15,571 bases of DNA, taken from JAQGJA01 sp965651535. GTDB taxonomy: Bacteria > Pseudomonadota > Alphaproteobacteria > Micavibrionales > SZUA-601. The position numbers were made by a program, and so were the translations under genes. Shown piece after piece: positions 1 through 6,053 of this stretch (position 1 is the first letter of the stretch; every line of letters starts with the position of its first letter). The stretch is from NCBI GenBank assembly GCA_965651535.1, contig CBFGSX010000031.1, positions 1-15,571 on the forward strand, written 5' to 3'. The notes beneath the pieces are model-generated. The model ran no database searches. It was not told the DNA's origin and saw nothing but the letters and a program-made list of their open reading frames with translations.

Positions 1-108
1 CAGTCTAAGCGTGGCGGGCATCAACAGGGCGACCACCGCGGTATCGTTGATGAAGGCCGAAAGCACGGCGGCGGCCAAAAGGATAAAAACGCTGATTTTT
101 CTTTGCAT
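1..108 (-). CDS. Partial ion transporter, SLC13/ArsB-NhaD-like (N-terminal part, runs off the window)
   Basis: Reading the minus strand from an ATG at 108 gives MQRKISVFILLAAAVLSAF followed by INDTAVVALLMPATLRL. This is a hydrophobic helix ending in a motif (SAF-[IL]-N-[DN]-T-x-V-V-A-x-x-M-P) typical of the first re-entrant segment of SLC13/arsenite/citrate-type permeases. An AGGAAA Shine-Dalgarno-like stretch lies about ten bases upstream, and a good sigma-70 promoter precedes it. In this superfamily the motif normally comes after some 80-100 residues, so a start at 108 would give an N-terminally short protein. The frame stays open upstream, past 196, where it lies antisense to the bc1 chaperone gene. 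The gene may therefore be 5'-truncated or start elsewhere. The family call is from memory of the motif only; the rest lies outside the window. Confidence 0.45.
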   Translation of the reverse strand, partial: MQRKISVFILLAAAVLSAFINDTAVVALLMPATLRL

Positions 109-130
109 TGGTAGGGCTTTCCTGTATAAC
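103..130 (+). promoter_or_regulatory. Candidate sigma-70 promoter for the bc1 chaperone / yceD genes
   Basis: A TTGCAT (103-108) and a TATAAC (125-130) are spaced by 16 bases, with the start codon at 196 about 60 bases further on. The -35 overlaps the start codon of the opposing gene at 108, so the two transcription units share a tightly packed divergent region. Confidence 0.4.
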
Positions 131-139
131 TCCCCCGAG

Positions 140-167
140 AATATAAACGAAATCGACGCGCTCTCAA
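140..167 (-). promoter_or_regulatory. Sigma-70-type promoter of the left-edge transporter gene
   Basis: On the minus strand a -35 TTGAGA (167-162) and a -10 TATATT (145-140) are separated by 16 bases. Transcription would start near 133 and give a leader of about 25 bases before the ATG at 108. It overlaps the divergent plus-strand control region of the bc1 chaperone gene. Confidence 0.45.
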
Positions 168-195
168 GTGCGATGAGCGGTTGACCGGGGGATGA

Positions 196-747
196 ATGAT
201 TAAAACCCTGCTCAAAAACGAAAAGCCGGAAAAACCCGACGCGGCAGCCGTGCAGGCTTTTTATGCCGCAACGGTCGGATTGGCGCGCGCGCCCGTGTTT
301 TACACGCGCTTTGAAACCCCCGATACGAATGACGGGCGGTTCGACCTGCTTTGCCTGATGCTCAGCCTTTTTCTGTTCCGCATCCAGCGTGACGATCCGG
401 TCATGGCGCAGGCACTGTTCGACCTGACCTTCAAGGATATGGAGCGCGGCCTGCGCGAGGCTGGGGTGGGCGATTTGGGCGTGCCCAAGCACATGAAGCG
501 CATGATCCAGGGGTTTTACGGCCGCTCGGCCAGCTATTACGAAGCGCTGGAACAGGCGGATACGGCCTCGCTGACCGCTGTGCTGATCCGCAACCTGTAT
601 AACGGGAAGGCCGACGCGCCCGCAGGCTCCATGGCCGAATGGGTGCAGATCGCCTGGAGCTATCTGGGCCAGACGGATTATGCCGATTTCGCGGCCCAGC
701 CCGATACCCTCTTGAAACTCCTTCCACCCGAACGCGAGGCTGCCTGA
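196..747 (+). CDS. Ubiquinol-cytochrome c chaperone (CBP3 family)
   Basis: This 183-residue soluble protein belongs to the CBP3/ubiquinol-cytochrome c chaperone family, which assists assembly of cytochrome b into respiratory complex III. The family core is plain: a DGRFDLL segment (46-52), then a helical LSLFLFR stretch, then LFDLTFKDMERGLREAGVGD (74-93) and a KRM..FYGR motif (101-110). The length is normal for bacterial members and there is no signal peptide, in keeping with a cytosolic or membrane-peripheral chaperone. The start at 196 has a strong GGGGGA ribosome-binding site four bases upstream of the ATG. A nearby ATG at 192 stops at once. The stop TGA overlaps the ATG of the following yceD-like gene, so translation is probably coupled. 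This gene normally precedes DUF177 in alphaproteobacteria. Confidence 0.9.
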   Translation: MIKTLLKNEKPEKPDAAAVQAFYAATVGLARAPVFYTRFETPDTNDGRFDLLCLMLSLFLFRIQRDDPVMAQALFDLTFKDMERGLREAGVGDLGVPKHMKRMIQGFYGRSASYYEALEQADTASLTAVLIRNLYNGKADAPAGSMAEWVQIAWSYLGQTDYADFAAQPDTLLKLLPPEREAA

Positions 748-1295
748 TGCTCGACCATACGCTCCCCGCCCGCAAGGCCACGCTTTCGCTCGTCGTCGAT
801 ATTAACGAAGTCCGGGATCAAGGTGAGATTCACATCAATTTGGCCGCCACACCCAACGAATGTGATGCTCTAGCAAAACAACTCAAAATACTGGAAATAA
901 ACAATATAAAATCATCAATTTTGCTGCAAAAAGGCCCGCGGCCCGATCTTTTCGAGATCGAAGGCCACATCTCGGCCAATGTTGTACAGGAATGTTCGGT
1001 TACGCTCGCACCCGTCCAAGAAGCGATTGAGGAGCATTTCAGCGAAATCTTGACCACCTCACCAGAAACCTTGCGCGCCGCAGAAGAAGACGAGGATGCG
1101 GACAAGCCTATCGAATTGATCGAGCATGGAAAAATTAACGTCGGCACGATCGTATCCCAATGGCTGGCTCTGTCACTCAATCCGTTTCCGCGCTCAAGCG
1201 ATGCGCCGGTCTTCGCCCATATCGAGGCCGACGATGCCGGCCGGGCCGACACGCACCGGCCCTTTGAAATTCTCGATAAAATCAAGGATAAATAG
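747..1295 (+). CDS. YceD / DUF177 family protein
   Basis: A 182-residue YceD/DUF177 protein. Members sit upstream of rpmF in many bacteria and are linked to 23S rRNA metabolism or ribosome assembly; the exact role here is inferred from the family. Visible features are the GHISANVVQECSVTLAPV segment in the middle, an acidic linker (EEDEDAD), and the C-terminal GKINVGTIVSQWLALSLNPF block followed by PR, which is typical of alphaproteobacterial members. I chose the ATG at 747, which overlaps the previous stop (TGATG); the frame is open to 639, but that extension is antisense-like and duplicates bc1 chaperone coding. The middle of the gene (about 860-930) is markedly richer in A+T than its flanks. 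Confidence 0.88.
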   Translation: MLDHTLPARKATLSLVVDINEVRDQGEIHINLAATPNECDALAKQLKILEINNIKSSILLQKGPRPDLFEIEGHISANVVQECSVTLAPVQEAIEEHFSEILTTSPETLRAAEEDEDADKPIELIEHGKINVGTIVSQWLALSLNPFPRSSDAPVFAHIEADDAGRADTHRPFEILDKIKDK

Positions 1296-1316
1296 GCTAT
1301 TTCGCCAAAAAACTCC

Positions 1317-1346
1317 TTGCATTAACCTATGCGACTCTGCTAAACC
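1317..1346 (+). promoter_or_regulatory. Possible internal promoter ahead of rpmF
   Basis: TTGCAT (1317-1322) is followed after 18 bases by TAAACC (1341-1346), about 40 bases before the rpmF start. The 92-base gap after the yceD-like gene is long enough for a separate promoter, as ribosomal protein genes often have, but the -10 match is poor. Confidence 0.25.
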
Positions 1347-1387
1347 CTGTTCCTCAAGTTTATCCAAAGAAAGGCATGGAGGCTCCG

Positions 1388-1576
1388 ATGGCCGTTCCAA
1401 AGCAGAAAACCTCGAAATCCAAGCGCGGCATGCGCCGCTCGCACCATGCGCTGAAGACCCCGGCTTACCGTGAAGACAAGCAAACGGGCGAGTTCTCGCG
1501 CCCGCATCACGTCGATCTGAAAACCGGCATGTATCGTGGTCGTCAGGTTCTCAAAGCCGCGACCGACGCCGCCTAA
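1388..1576 (+). CDS. rpmF: 50S ribosomal protein L32
   Basis: A 62-residue L32, a small late-assembling protein of the large ribosomal subunit. The N-terminus MAVPKQKTSKSKRGMRRSHH is diagnostic, and the rest is basic as expected. An upstream in-frame ATG exists at 1376, but the ATG at 1388 gives the family's MAVPK start and has a perfect GGAGG (1378-1382) five bases ahead of it. The zinc-binding cysteines found in some L32 proteins are absent, so this is the cysteine-free type. It lies between the yceD-like gene and plsX, the same order as in enterobacteria. Confidence 0.96.
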   Translation: MAVPKQKTSKSKRGMRRSHHALKTPAYREDKQTGEFSRPHHVDLKTGMYRGRQVLKAATDAA

Positions 1577-1602
1577 AGCGAAGCGTTAAGGTTTAATCCG
1601 AA

Positions 1603-2673
1603 ATGATGGCGCAACGCCCCCTCACGATTGCACTGGATGCAATGGGTGGCGACAACGCTCCCGACGCCATAGTGCTGGGGGCTTTGCGCGCTTTGCCGCA
1701 TCTGGGCGGCGCGCGCCTGATTTTCTTCGGCGACGAAAAACGCATCAAACCCATTATCGATACGCATTTCGAATTGAAAAGCGTCAGCGCAATCGTCCAC
1801 ACGGAAAAGATCATCACCAACGACGACAAGCCCACCATGGCGCTGCGCCAGGGACAGGGCAGCAGCATGTGGATGGCCATCGAATCCGTCGCCAAAGGCG
1901 ATGCCGATTGCGTCGTCTCCAGCGGCAATACCGGCGCGCTGATGGTTCTGGCGCGCAAGCACCTCAAGATGCTGCCGGGGATCGACCGCCCCGCGATCTG
2001 CACGCCTATGCCCACCGCCAGCGGCGGCCAGACCGTCGTGCTGGACTTGGGCGCGAATATCGACTGCACGCCCGATCATCTTGTGCAATTCGCGCTGATG
2101 GGTGCCGTCTACGCCAAGGTAGTCTTGGGCGTTGAAACGCCCGCCATCGGCCTGATCAATGTCGGCGAAGAGGAACAAAAAGGAAACGATCTGGTCAAAA
2201 AGACTGCGGCGCTTTTGCGTCAATCCGTCCTTCCGGGGAAATTTGTCGGTTTTATCGAAGGCAACGACATTTCCAAAGGCACCGTCGATGTCGCCGTCAC
2301 GGACGGCTTCACCGGAAACGTATTGCTCAAGACCGCCGAAGGCACGGCCTATTTCATCCGTTCGGTTATCAAAGGCATGGCCAACGATTCCATTTTCGGC
2401 AAAATCGGCCTGCTCCTTGCGGCGCCCGCGTTGAATTATCTGCGCAAGCGCATTGATCCGCGCCGCTATAACGGCGCGATGTTTGTGGGATTGGGCGGTA
2501 TCTGCGTCAAGAGCCACGGCGGCACGGACGAAAAAGGTTTCGCCAACGCCATCCAAGTTGCCGCCAATCTGGTGACGCAGCGTTTCAATGAAACCGTCGC
2601 GCAAGAGCTGGGCGGGCTGGCCCATGCCGTCAATGGAAACGGGAACGGCATTGTCGGAGAAATCACCTCATGA
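1603..2673 (+). CDS. plsX: Phosphate acyltransferase PlsX
   Basis: A full-length 356-residue PlsX, the peripheral membrane enzyme that converts acyl-ACP and phosphate to acyl-phosphate, the acyl donor for PlsY in phospholipid synthesis. The N-terminal LDAMGGDNAP (11-20), the VVSSGNTGALM segment (104-114), a central GLINVGEEEQKGN and the C-terminal VGLGGICVKSHG region are all conserved family blocks. Two adjacent ATGs (1603, 1606) can serve as start; a weak AAGG lies 11 bases upstream of the first. The stop overlaps the fabH ATG by four bases (ATGA), pointing to translational coupling. The plsX-fabH pair couples membrane lipid and fatty-acid synthesis. Confidence 0.97.
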   Translation: MMAQRPLTIALDAMGGDNAPDAIVLGALRALPHLGGARLIFFGDEKRIKPIIDTHFELKSVSAIVHTEKIITNDDKPTMALRQGQGSSMWMAIESVAKGDADCVVSSGNTGALMVLARKHLKMLPGIDRPAICTPMPTASGGQTVVLDLGANIDCTPDHLVQFALMGAVYAKVVLGVETPAIGLINVGEEEQKGNDLVKKTAALLRQSVLPGKFVGFIEGNDISKGTVDVAVTDGFTGNVLLKTAEGTAYFIRSVIKGMANDSIFGKIGLLLAAPALNYLRKRIDPRRYNGAMFVGLGGICVKSHGGTDEKGFANAIQVAANLVTQRFNETVAQELGGLAHAVNGNGNGIVGEITS

Positions 2674-3647
2674 TCCGTTCCGTCATCCGCGGCGTCGGCG
2701 GTTATCTGCCCGAAAAAATCGTCACCAATCACGAGCTCGAAAAAACCGTCGCTACCAGCCATGACTGGATCGTCCAGCGCACCGGCATCCACCAGCGCCA
2801 TATCGCCGCCGAAGGCGAGGCGACCAGCGATCTGGCAATCAAGGCCGCGGAAAAAGCGCTGAAAAACGCAGGCATCGCCGCCGCAAGCCTCGACGGGCTT
2901 GTGCTGGCGACGACTACGCCCGACCAGACCTTCCCCGCCACCGCCGTTAAAATTCAGGCCGCTTTGGGAATGCGCCCCGGCTCGGTGGCGTTCGACGTGC
3001 AAGCGGTGTGCAGCGGATTTATCTATGCTCTGGCCGTCGCCAATAATTTTATCATCACCGGACAAATGAAACGCGTGCTGGTGATCGGCGCGGAGACCAT
3101 GAGCCGCATTCTCGACTGGAACGACCGTTCGACCTGTATCCTGTTCGGTGACGGCGCGGGCGCAGTCGTGCTTGAATCGCATTGGGGCGACGGTGACACA
3201 TCGGATGCAGGGATTCTGTCGACCCATCTGCATACGGACGGCGCAAACGAGTCGCTACTTTATACCGATGGCGGGCCGGGCACGACGGGCGTTGCCGGAA
3301 AAATCAAAATGGAAGGTCGCGAGGTTTTCCGTCATGCCGTGCAGCGACTCGCCGAAGTGGTGGACGAAACGCTGGCTGCCAATCAGCTCGACCAATCGGC
3401 TATCGACTGGCTTGTGCCGCATCAGGCGAACAAGCGCATCATCGACGCAACGGCTGAAAAATTAAACCTTTCGCCCGATCGCGTGATTCTCACCATCGGA
3501 CAACATGGCAATACATCGGCGGCCTCGGTACCGCTGGCGCTGGCTCATGGCGTGGAAAAGAATCTTTTCAAATCAGGGGACTTGCTCCTGCTCGAGGCCA
3601 TGGGCGCGGGCCTGACCTGGGGCGCGGCTCTGGTGCGCTGGGCTTAA
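2670..3647 (+). CDS. fabH: Beta-ketoacyl-ACP synthase III
   Basis: A 325-residue KAS III that starts type II fatty-acid synthesis by condensing acetyl-CoA with malonyl-ACP. The catalytic triad is complete: Cys114 in QAVCSGFIYA, His251 in LVPHQANKRI and Asn281 in GQHGNTSAAS. The substrate-entry DWIVQRTGI motif (32-40) and the C-terminal GAGLTWGAALVRW are also present. The length is normal. Its ATG overlaps the plsX stop, so no separate ribosome-binding site is needed. There is no obvious terminator after it; a new promoter for ihfA begins only a few bases beyond the stop. Confidence 0.97.
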   Translation: MIRSVIRGVGGYLPEKIVTNHELEKTVATSHDWIVQRTGIHQRHIAAEGEATSDLAIKAAEKALKNAGIAAASLDGLVLATTTPDQTFPATAVKIQAALGMRPGSVAFDVQAVCSGFIYALAVANNFIITGQMKRVLVIGAETMSRILDWNDRSTCILFGDGAGAVVLESHWGDGDTSDAGILSTHLHTDGANESLLYTDGGPGTTGVAGKIKMEGREVFRHAVQRLAEVVDETLAANQLDQSAIDWLVPHQANKRIIDATAEKLNLSPDRVILTIGQHGNTSAASVPLALAHGVEKNLFKSGDLLLLEAMGAGLTWGAALVRWA

Positions 3648-3650
3648 GGC

Positions 3651-3679
3651 TTGCGCATACTTGAACATTCGTCTATAAG
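3651..3679 (+). promoter_or_regulatory. Sigma-70-type promoter of ihfA
   Basis: TTGCGC (3651-3656) and TATAAG (3674-3679) are separated by exactly 17 bases, and the ihfA start is 42 bases downstream of the -10. This would let ihfA and the MerR gene be expressed apart from the lipid genes. Confidence 0.55.
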
Positions 3680-3720
3680 AGTCTGTAACGAATAACAATA
3701 CCAAGAGGGAACGAATCAAC

Positions 3721-4026
3721 ATGACGACACGCACCGTCACCCGTGCCGATCTTGCCGAAGCCGTCTACGAAGAAGTCGGCTTGTCGCGCAATGAAACCGC
3801 CGCTTTGGTCGAGCAGGTCATCGACGCGGTGATCGAAACCCTGGCCAGCGGTCAGGATGTCAAATTATCCTCTTTTGCCAGCTTTAACGTCCGCCAAAAA
3901 GGCGAGCGGATCGGTCGCAACCCCAAAACCGGGGAAGAAGTGCCGATCCAGCCGCGCAAAGTCATTGCCTTCCGTGCCAGCCAGCAGCTTAAGGAAAAGG
4001 TGCGAAAGGGCGTATCAGATAAATAA
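3721..4026 (+). CDS. ihfA: Integration host factor subunit alpha
   Basis: A 101-residue HU/IHF-fold protein. IHF-alpha pairs with IHF-beta to bend DNA sharply in transcription, replication and recombination. The beta-arm signature GRNPKTGEE (65-73), with the intercalating proline at 67, is present, followed by VPIQPRKVIAFRASQQLKEK. The N-terminal MTTRTVTRADLAEAVYEEVG resembles IHF-alpha rather than HU, and the gene's place after fabH and before a MerR gene is where alphaproteobacterial ihfA is found. An AGAGGGA ribosome-binding site lies ten bases before the ATG. IHF commonly assists sigma-54 promoters, and one occurs at the right of this window. Confidence 0.94.
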   Translation: MTTRTVTRADLAEAVYEEVGLSRNETAALVEQVIDAVIETLASGQDVKLSSFASFNVRQKGERIGRNPKTGEEVPIQPRKVIAFRASQQLKEKVRKGVSDK

Positions 4027-4044
4027 CGAAGGAGTAGGTGACCG

Positions 4045-4551
4045 GTGACCATTGCTGAACTCGCGTTCGCTGCCCAAGAAGAAGACCTCGACACACCTCA
4101 GCGTCGCGGCCAGAAATCCGATACAGCCTATCGCACCATCAGCGAAGTCGCCACCGACCTCAATCTTCCGCAACACGTCTTGCGTTTCTGGGAGAGCAAA
4201 TTCAAGCAAATCAGCCCGCTCAAACGCGGGGGAGGCCGACGCTATTACCGGCCACAGGATATCGAACTGATCCGCCGCATCCATTATTTGCTGCACGTTC
4301 AGGGCTATACCATCAAAGGCGTGCAGAAATTACTGGCCAAAGACCGCAACCTGCAACAAAGTGTGCCCGTCCTGCTTGAGGGCGACAGTGCTCGCGTCGT
4401 CGTCGCCAGCGCCCTGCAACGCGTTGCCTCTCCGGACGCAACCGATGGCAGCGCCAATGTTAATCGCCAGACCGACCTCAAGCTTTTGCTCGACAAGCTC
4501 AAGCTGCTACGGTCGCAAATCGACACCAAAAATACTAATACGCGATGTTAA
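4045..4551 (+). CDS. MerR-family transcriptional regulator
   Basis: A 168-residue regulator with an N-terminal MerR winged helix-turn-helix: RTISEVATDLNLPQHVLRFW (30-49), then the wing GGGRRYYRP (62-70) and DIELIRRIHYLL. The VQGYTIKGVQKLL segment follows, and a charged C-terminal helix (LKLLLDKLKLLRSQID) probably forms the dimer coiled coil. No cysteines suited to metal sensing are visible, so it resembles the MlrA-like/uncharacterised group routinely found downstream of ihfA in alphaproteobacteria. The start is GTG at 4045 with GGAG ten bases upstream. The gap to ihfA is only 18 bases, so the two are co-transcribed. The target genes are unknown. Confidence 0.88.
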   Translation: MTIAELAFAAQEEDLDTPQRRGQKSDTAYRTISEVATDLNLPQHVLRFWESKFKQISPLKRGGGRRYYRPQDIELIRRIHYLLHVQGYTIKGVQKLLAKDRNLQQSVPVLLEGDSARVVVASALQRVASPDATDGSANVNRQTDLKLLLDKLKLLRSQIDTKNTNTRC

Positions 4552-4572
4552 ACCGTCCGATGTGATGTGCGC

Positions 4573-4598
4573 GCTCCTCCGCACGAGAGGGAGCTTTT
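4573..4598 (+). terminator. Candidate intrinsic terminator after the MerR gene
   Basis: GCTCC (4573-4577) pairs with GGAGC (4590-4594) and the stem can be extended inward by two pairs with a bulge. TTTT follows, then a second T-rich run (4604-4615). It separates the ihfA-merR unit from the PIG-L gene. Confidence 0.45.
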
Positions 4599-4623
4599 CG
4601 ACGGCTTTTCTTTTTGGATTATA

Positions 4624-5304
4624 ATGATGAAACTTGATGTTCTTGTGACCACGGCGCACCCGGACGACGCCGAATTTTCGATGTCCGGCACCATCCTCAA
4701 ACTTCTGGCCAGCGGTAAAAAAGTCGGCATCGTCGACTTCACCCGCGGCGAGCTGGGCACTTATGGCTCGCCCGAATTGCGCGACAAAGAGACCGCCGAA
4801 GCCGACAAGCGGCTGGGACTGTCGGCGCGCAAAAATCTGCGTTTCCGCGACGGGTTCTTTCAGCATGACGAGACTCATGTCCTCCGGGTCGTCGAAATGC
4901 TGCGCCATTTCCGGCCCGAGATGGTTTTTTCAAACCCCGCCGATGACCGCCACCCCGATCACGGCCGCGCCCATGGCATTGTCAAAGACGCGATATTCCT
5001 CAGCGGTCTGATCAAGCTGGAAACCTCCTATGAGGGAAAACCGCAGGAAGCGTGGCGACCCAAGCGCCATTTCCATTATATCCAAAACGACGCCCACGCA
5101 CCCGATTTTGTAGTGGACATCACAAAACAATGGGACAAAAAGCTGTCCGTTCTGGCTGCCTATGAAAGCCAATTCCACGGCGATGGGTTCTGGGAATTTC
5201 ACAAAGCCCGCGCCGTTACTACGGGCGCACTAATCGGCTCGCCATACGGTGAGGGGTTTCTGTCATCCGGCCCGCTCAAGATCGACGACGTAACGGCACT
5301 CTAA
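4624..5304 (+). CDS. PIG-L family deacetylase, BshB1-like
   Basis: A 226-residue zinc-dependent N-acetylglucosaminyl deacetylase of the PIG-L/LmbE family. The metal site is complete: AHPDD (11-15) provides His12 and Asp15, and DDRHPDHGR (107-115) provides the third histidine. The segments GIVDFTRGELGTYGSPELR and NLRFRDGFF, the HYIQ near 151 and the C-terminal GEGFLSSGPL strongly resemble BshB1, which deacetylates GlcNAc-malate in bacillithiol synthesis. No bshA or bshC is visible nearby and bacillithiol is not the usual alphaproteobacterial thiol, so the real substrate may differ. The frame is open to 4567, but the tandem ATG at 4624/4627 gives the family N-terminus. No strong ribosome-binding site is seen. 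Confidence 0.88.
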   Translation: MMKLDVLVTTAHPDDAEFSMSGTILKLLASGKKVGIVDFTRGELGTYGSPELRDKETAEADKRLGLSARKNLRFRDGFFQHDETHVLRVVEMLRHFRPEMVFSNPADDRHPDHGRAHGIVKDAIFLSGLIKLETSYEGKPQEAWRPKRHFHYIQNDAHAPDFVVDITKQWDKKLSVLAAYESQFHGDGFWEFHKARAVTTGALIGSPYGEGFLSSGPLKIDDVTAL

Positions 5305-5308
5305 TTTC

Positions 5309-5399
5309 TTGTCATTCCGAGGCAGAGACGAGGAATCTTTTTTGTTTAGCCCAACAGGAGATTCCTCGTCGGCGCGTTGCGCCTCGCTCGGAATGACAA
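5309..5399. repeat. Imperfect long inverted repeat (dispersed palindromic element, type A)
   Basis: The outer arms TTGTCATTCCGAG (5309-5321) and CTCGGAATGACAA (5387-5399) are exact inverted copies. Nested inside them, GACGAGGAATCT (5327-5338) and AGATTCCTCGTC (5359-5370) also match exactly. It lies immediately downstream of the PIG-L gene and before the terminator. Elements with this CATTCCGAG...GAGGAATCT layout recur in many bacterial genomes; no second copy is in the window. Confidence 0.75.
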
Positions 5400-5410
5400 T
5401 TCAGAAAAGA

Positions 5411-5440
5411 AAAAGCCCTCCGTTTCGGGAGGGCTTTTTT
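5411..5440. terminator. Bidirectional intrinsic terminator between the PIG-L gene and the phasin gene
   Basis: An 11-bp perfect stem AAAAGCCCTCC (5411-5421) / GGAGGGCTTTT (5428-5438) encloses a six-base loop. A T run follows on the plus strand, and a T-rich run (complement of 5402-5415) follows on the minus strand. It sits between convergent genes ending at 5304 (plus) and 5461 (minus), so it can stop both. Confidence 0.85.
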
Positions 5441-5460
5441 ATCTCTCAAGTAAACCAGTC

Positions 5461-5940
5461 TTAAGCGGCCGATTTGATCTCTTCGACGGCTTCAGCGGCG
5501 CGCTTTTGCAGCTTGTTGCTGATTTTCTGCGCGGCCTGAATACTCTCTTCGGTGGATTTACGCGCCTGATTGGCGGCTTTTTCCATGCAATACTTGGCGC
5601 AATCGGCGATCTCTTCCAGTTTTTCTTTCGGATCGGCGGCGCTGCTCCAGGTTTCCTGCAGCGTCGAGGTCATCTCTTGCAGCAGACGGTTGGTGAAGTT
5701 CGCGTATTCTTCGGTCTGGTCTTTGCATTGCTCGAAGCTCTGCTGGACGCAGGCGGTGACCGTTTCGATGTTTTTCTGGCTGGTCTCCATGAACTGCTCG
5801 ACGAATTTCTGCATATTCGCCGGCGCGAATTGCGGCATCGACGACATATCAAAGAATTGTGACGGGTTCATGAAATCGGCAGCCGCTTTCGATTGTTGTT
5901 TTTGCGACTGGTTCTGGGTTTTTGCTTTCTTCTTAGCCAT
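5461..5940 (-). CDS. Phasin family protein
   Basis: A 159-residue, highly helical, glutamine- and alanine-rich protein of the phasin family, which coats polyhydroxyalkanoate granules and controls their size and number. After a basic, Q-rich N-terminus (MAKKKAKTQNQSQKQQSK), the NPSQFFDMSSM and FVEQFMETSQKNIET segments match the phasin core, and the C-terminus ends in long amphipathic helices (KISNKLQKRAAEAVEEIKSA). Four cysteines (64, 72, 114, 118) are unusual for this normally cysteine-poor family. The start has a GGGGAG eight bases upstream. No PHA synthase gene is in the window, so the granule role is inferred from the family. The gene has its own near-consensus promoter with palindromes. 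Confidence 0.85.
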   Translation of the reverse strand: MAKKKAKTQNQSQKQQSKAAADFMNPSQFFDMSSMPQFAPANMQKFVEQFMETSQKNIETVTACVQQSFEQCKDQTEEYANFTNRLLQEMTSTLQETWSSAADPKEKLEEIADCAKYCMEKAANQARKSTEESIQAAQKISNKLQKRAAEAVEEIKSAA

Positions 5941-5981
5941 TGGAACATCTCCCCGTTTTGGCGTGGTTTGGTTATGGGCGG

Positions 5982-6010
5982 AGTATATACGGTTTTATGC
6001 TGCATTGCAA
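5982..6010 (-). promoter_or_regulatory. Near-consensus sigma-70 promoter of the phasin gene
   Basis: On the minus strand TTGCAA (6010-6005) and TATACT (5987-5982) are separated by exactly 17 bases. The start codon is about 40 bases downstream of the -10. This is the strongest sigma-70 promoter match in the window and fits the abundant expression typical of phasins. Confidence 0.65.
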
Positions 6011-6026
6011 CACCCGGGTATTACCC
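5998..6026. promoter_or_regulatory. Two adjacent palindromes over and upstream of the phasin -35 (candidate operator)
   Basis: TGCTGCA-T-TGCAACA (5998-6012) is a seven-base inverted repeat with one mismatch that covers the -35. GGGTA-T-TACCC (6016-6026) is a perfect five-base inverted repeat just upstream of it. The first is TGC-rich, like sites described for the PHA regulator PhaR, which represses phasin genes. That identity is inferred; only the symmetry is seen. Confidence 0.45.
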
Positions 6027-6037
6027 CTTTGAAAAAT

Positions 6038-6053
6038 ACATACAATTTTATGT
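6038..6053 (-). terminator. Weak hairpin at the end of the TetR/COQ9-like gene
   Basis: Read on the minus strand, ACATA and TATGT enclose a six-base loop and are followed by ATTTTT. The stem is short and AT-only and overlaps the stop codon by one base, so termination would be weak. Confidence 0.25.

Noticed and set aside
639..746. N-terminal extension of the YceD-like protein
   Set aside because: The extension overlaps the bc1 chaperone coding sequence; the ATG at 747, overlapping its stop, gives the family N-terminus.
1317..1346. CtrA-type TTAA-N7-TTAA sites (also considered at 10183-10205 and 15469-15501)
   Set aside because: TTAACC half-sites occur but never with a second half-site at the required seven-base spacing.
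1573..2625. Long open frame (350 codons) on the minus strand
   Set aside because: It lies antisense to plsX, whose conserved blocks are unmistakable; its product is low-complexity, rich in Arg, Ala and Gly, as expected of a shadow frame.
2466..3233. Minus-strand open frame of 255 codons
   Set aside because: Antisense to the end of plsX and most of fabH, with no ribosome-binding site and no recognisable family.
4552..4623. Possible tRNA after the MerR gene
   Set aside because: The structure is a simple hairpin with T runs; there is no TpsiC arm, anticodon stem or acceptor stem.
5377..5862. Plus-strand open frame of 161 codons starting in the palindromic repeat
   Set aside because: Antisense to the phasin gene; its start lies in the repeat and it crosses the bidirectional terminator.
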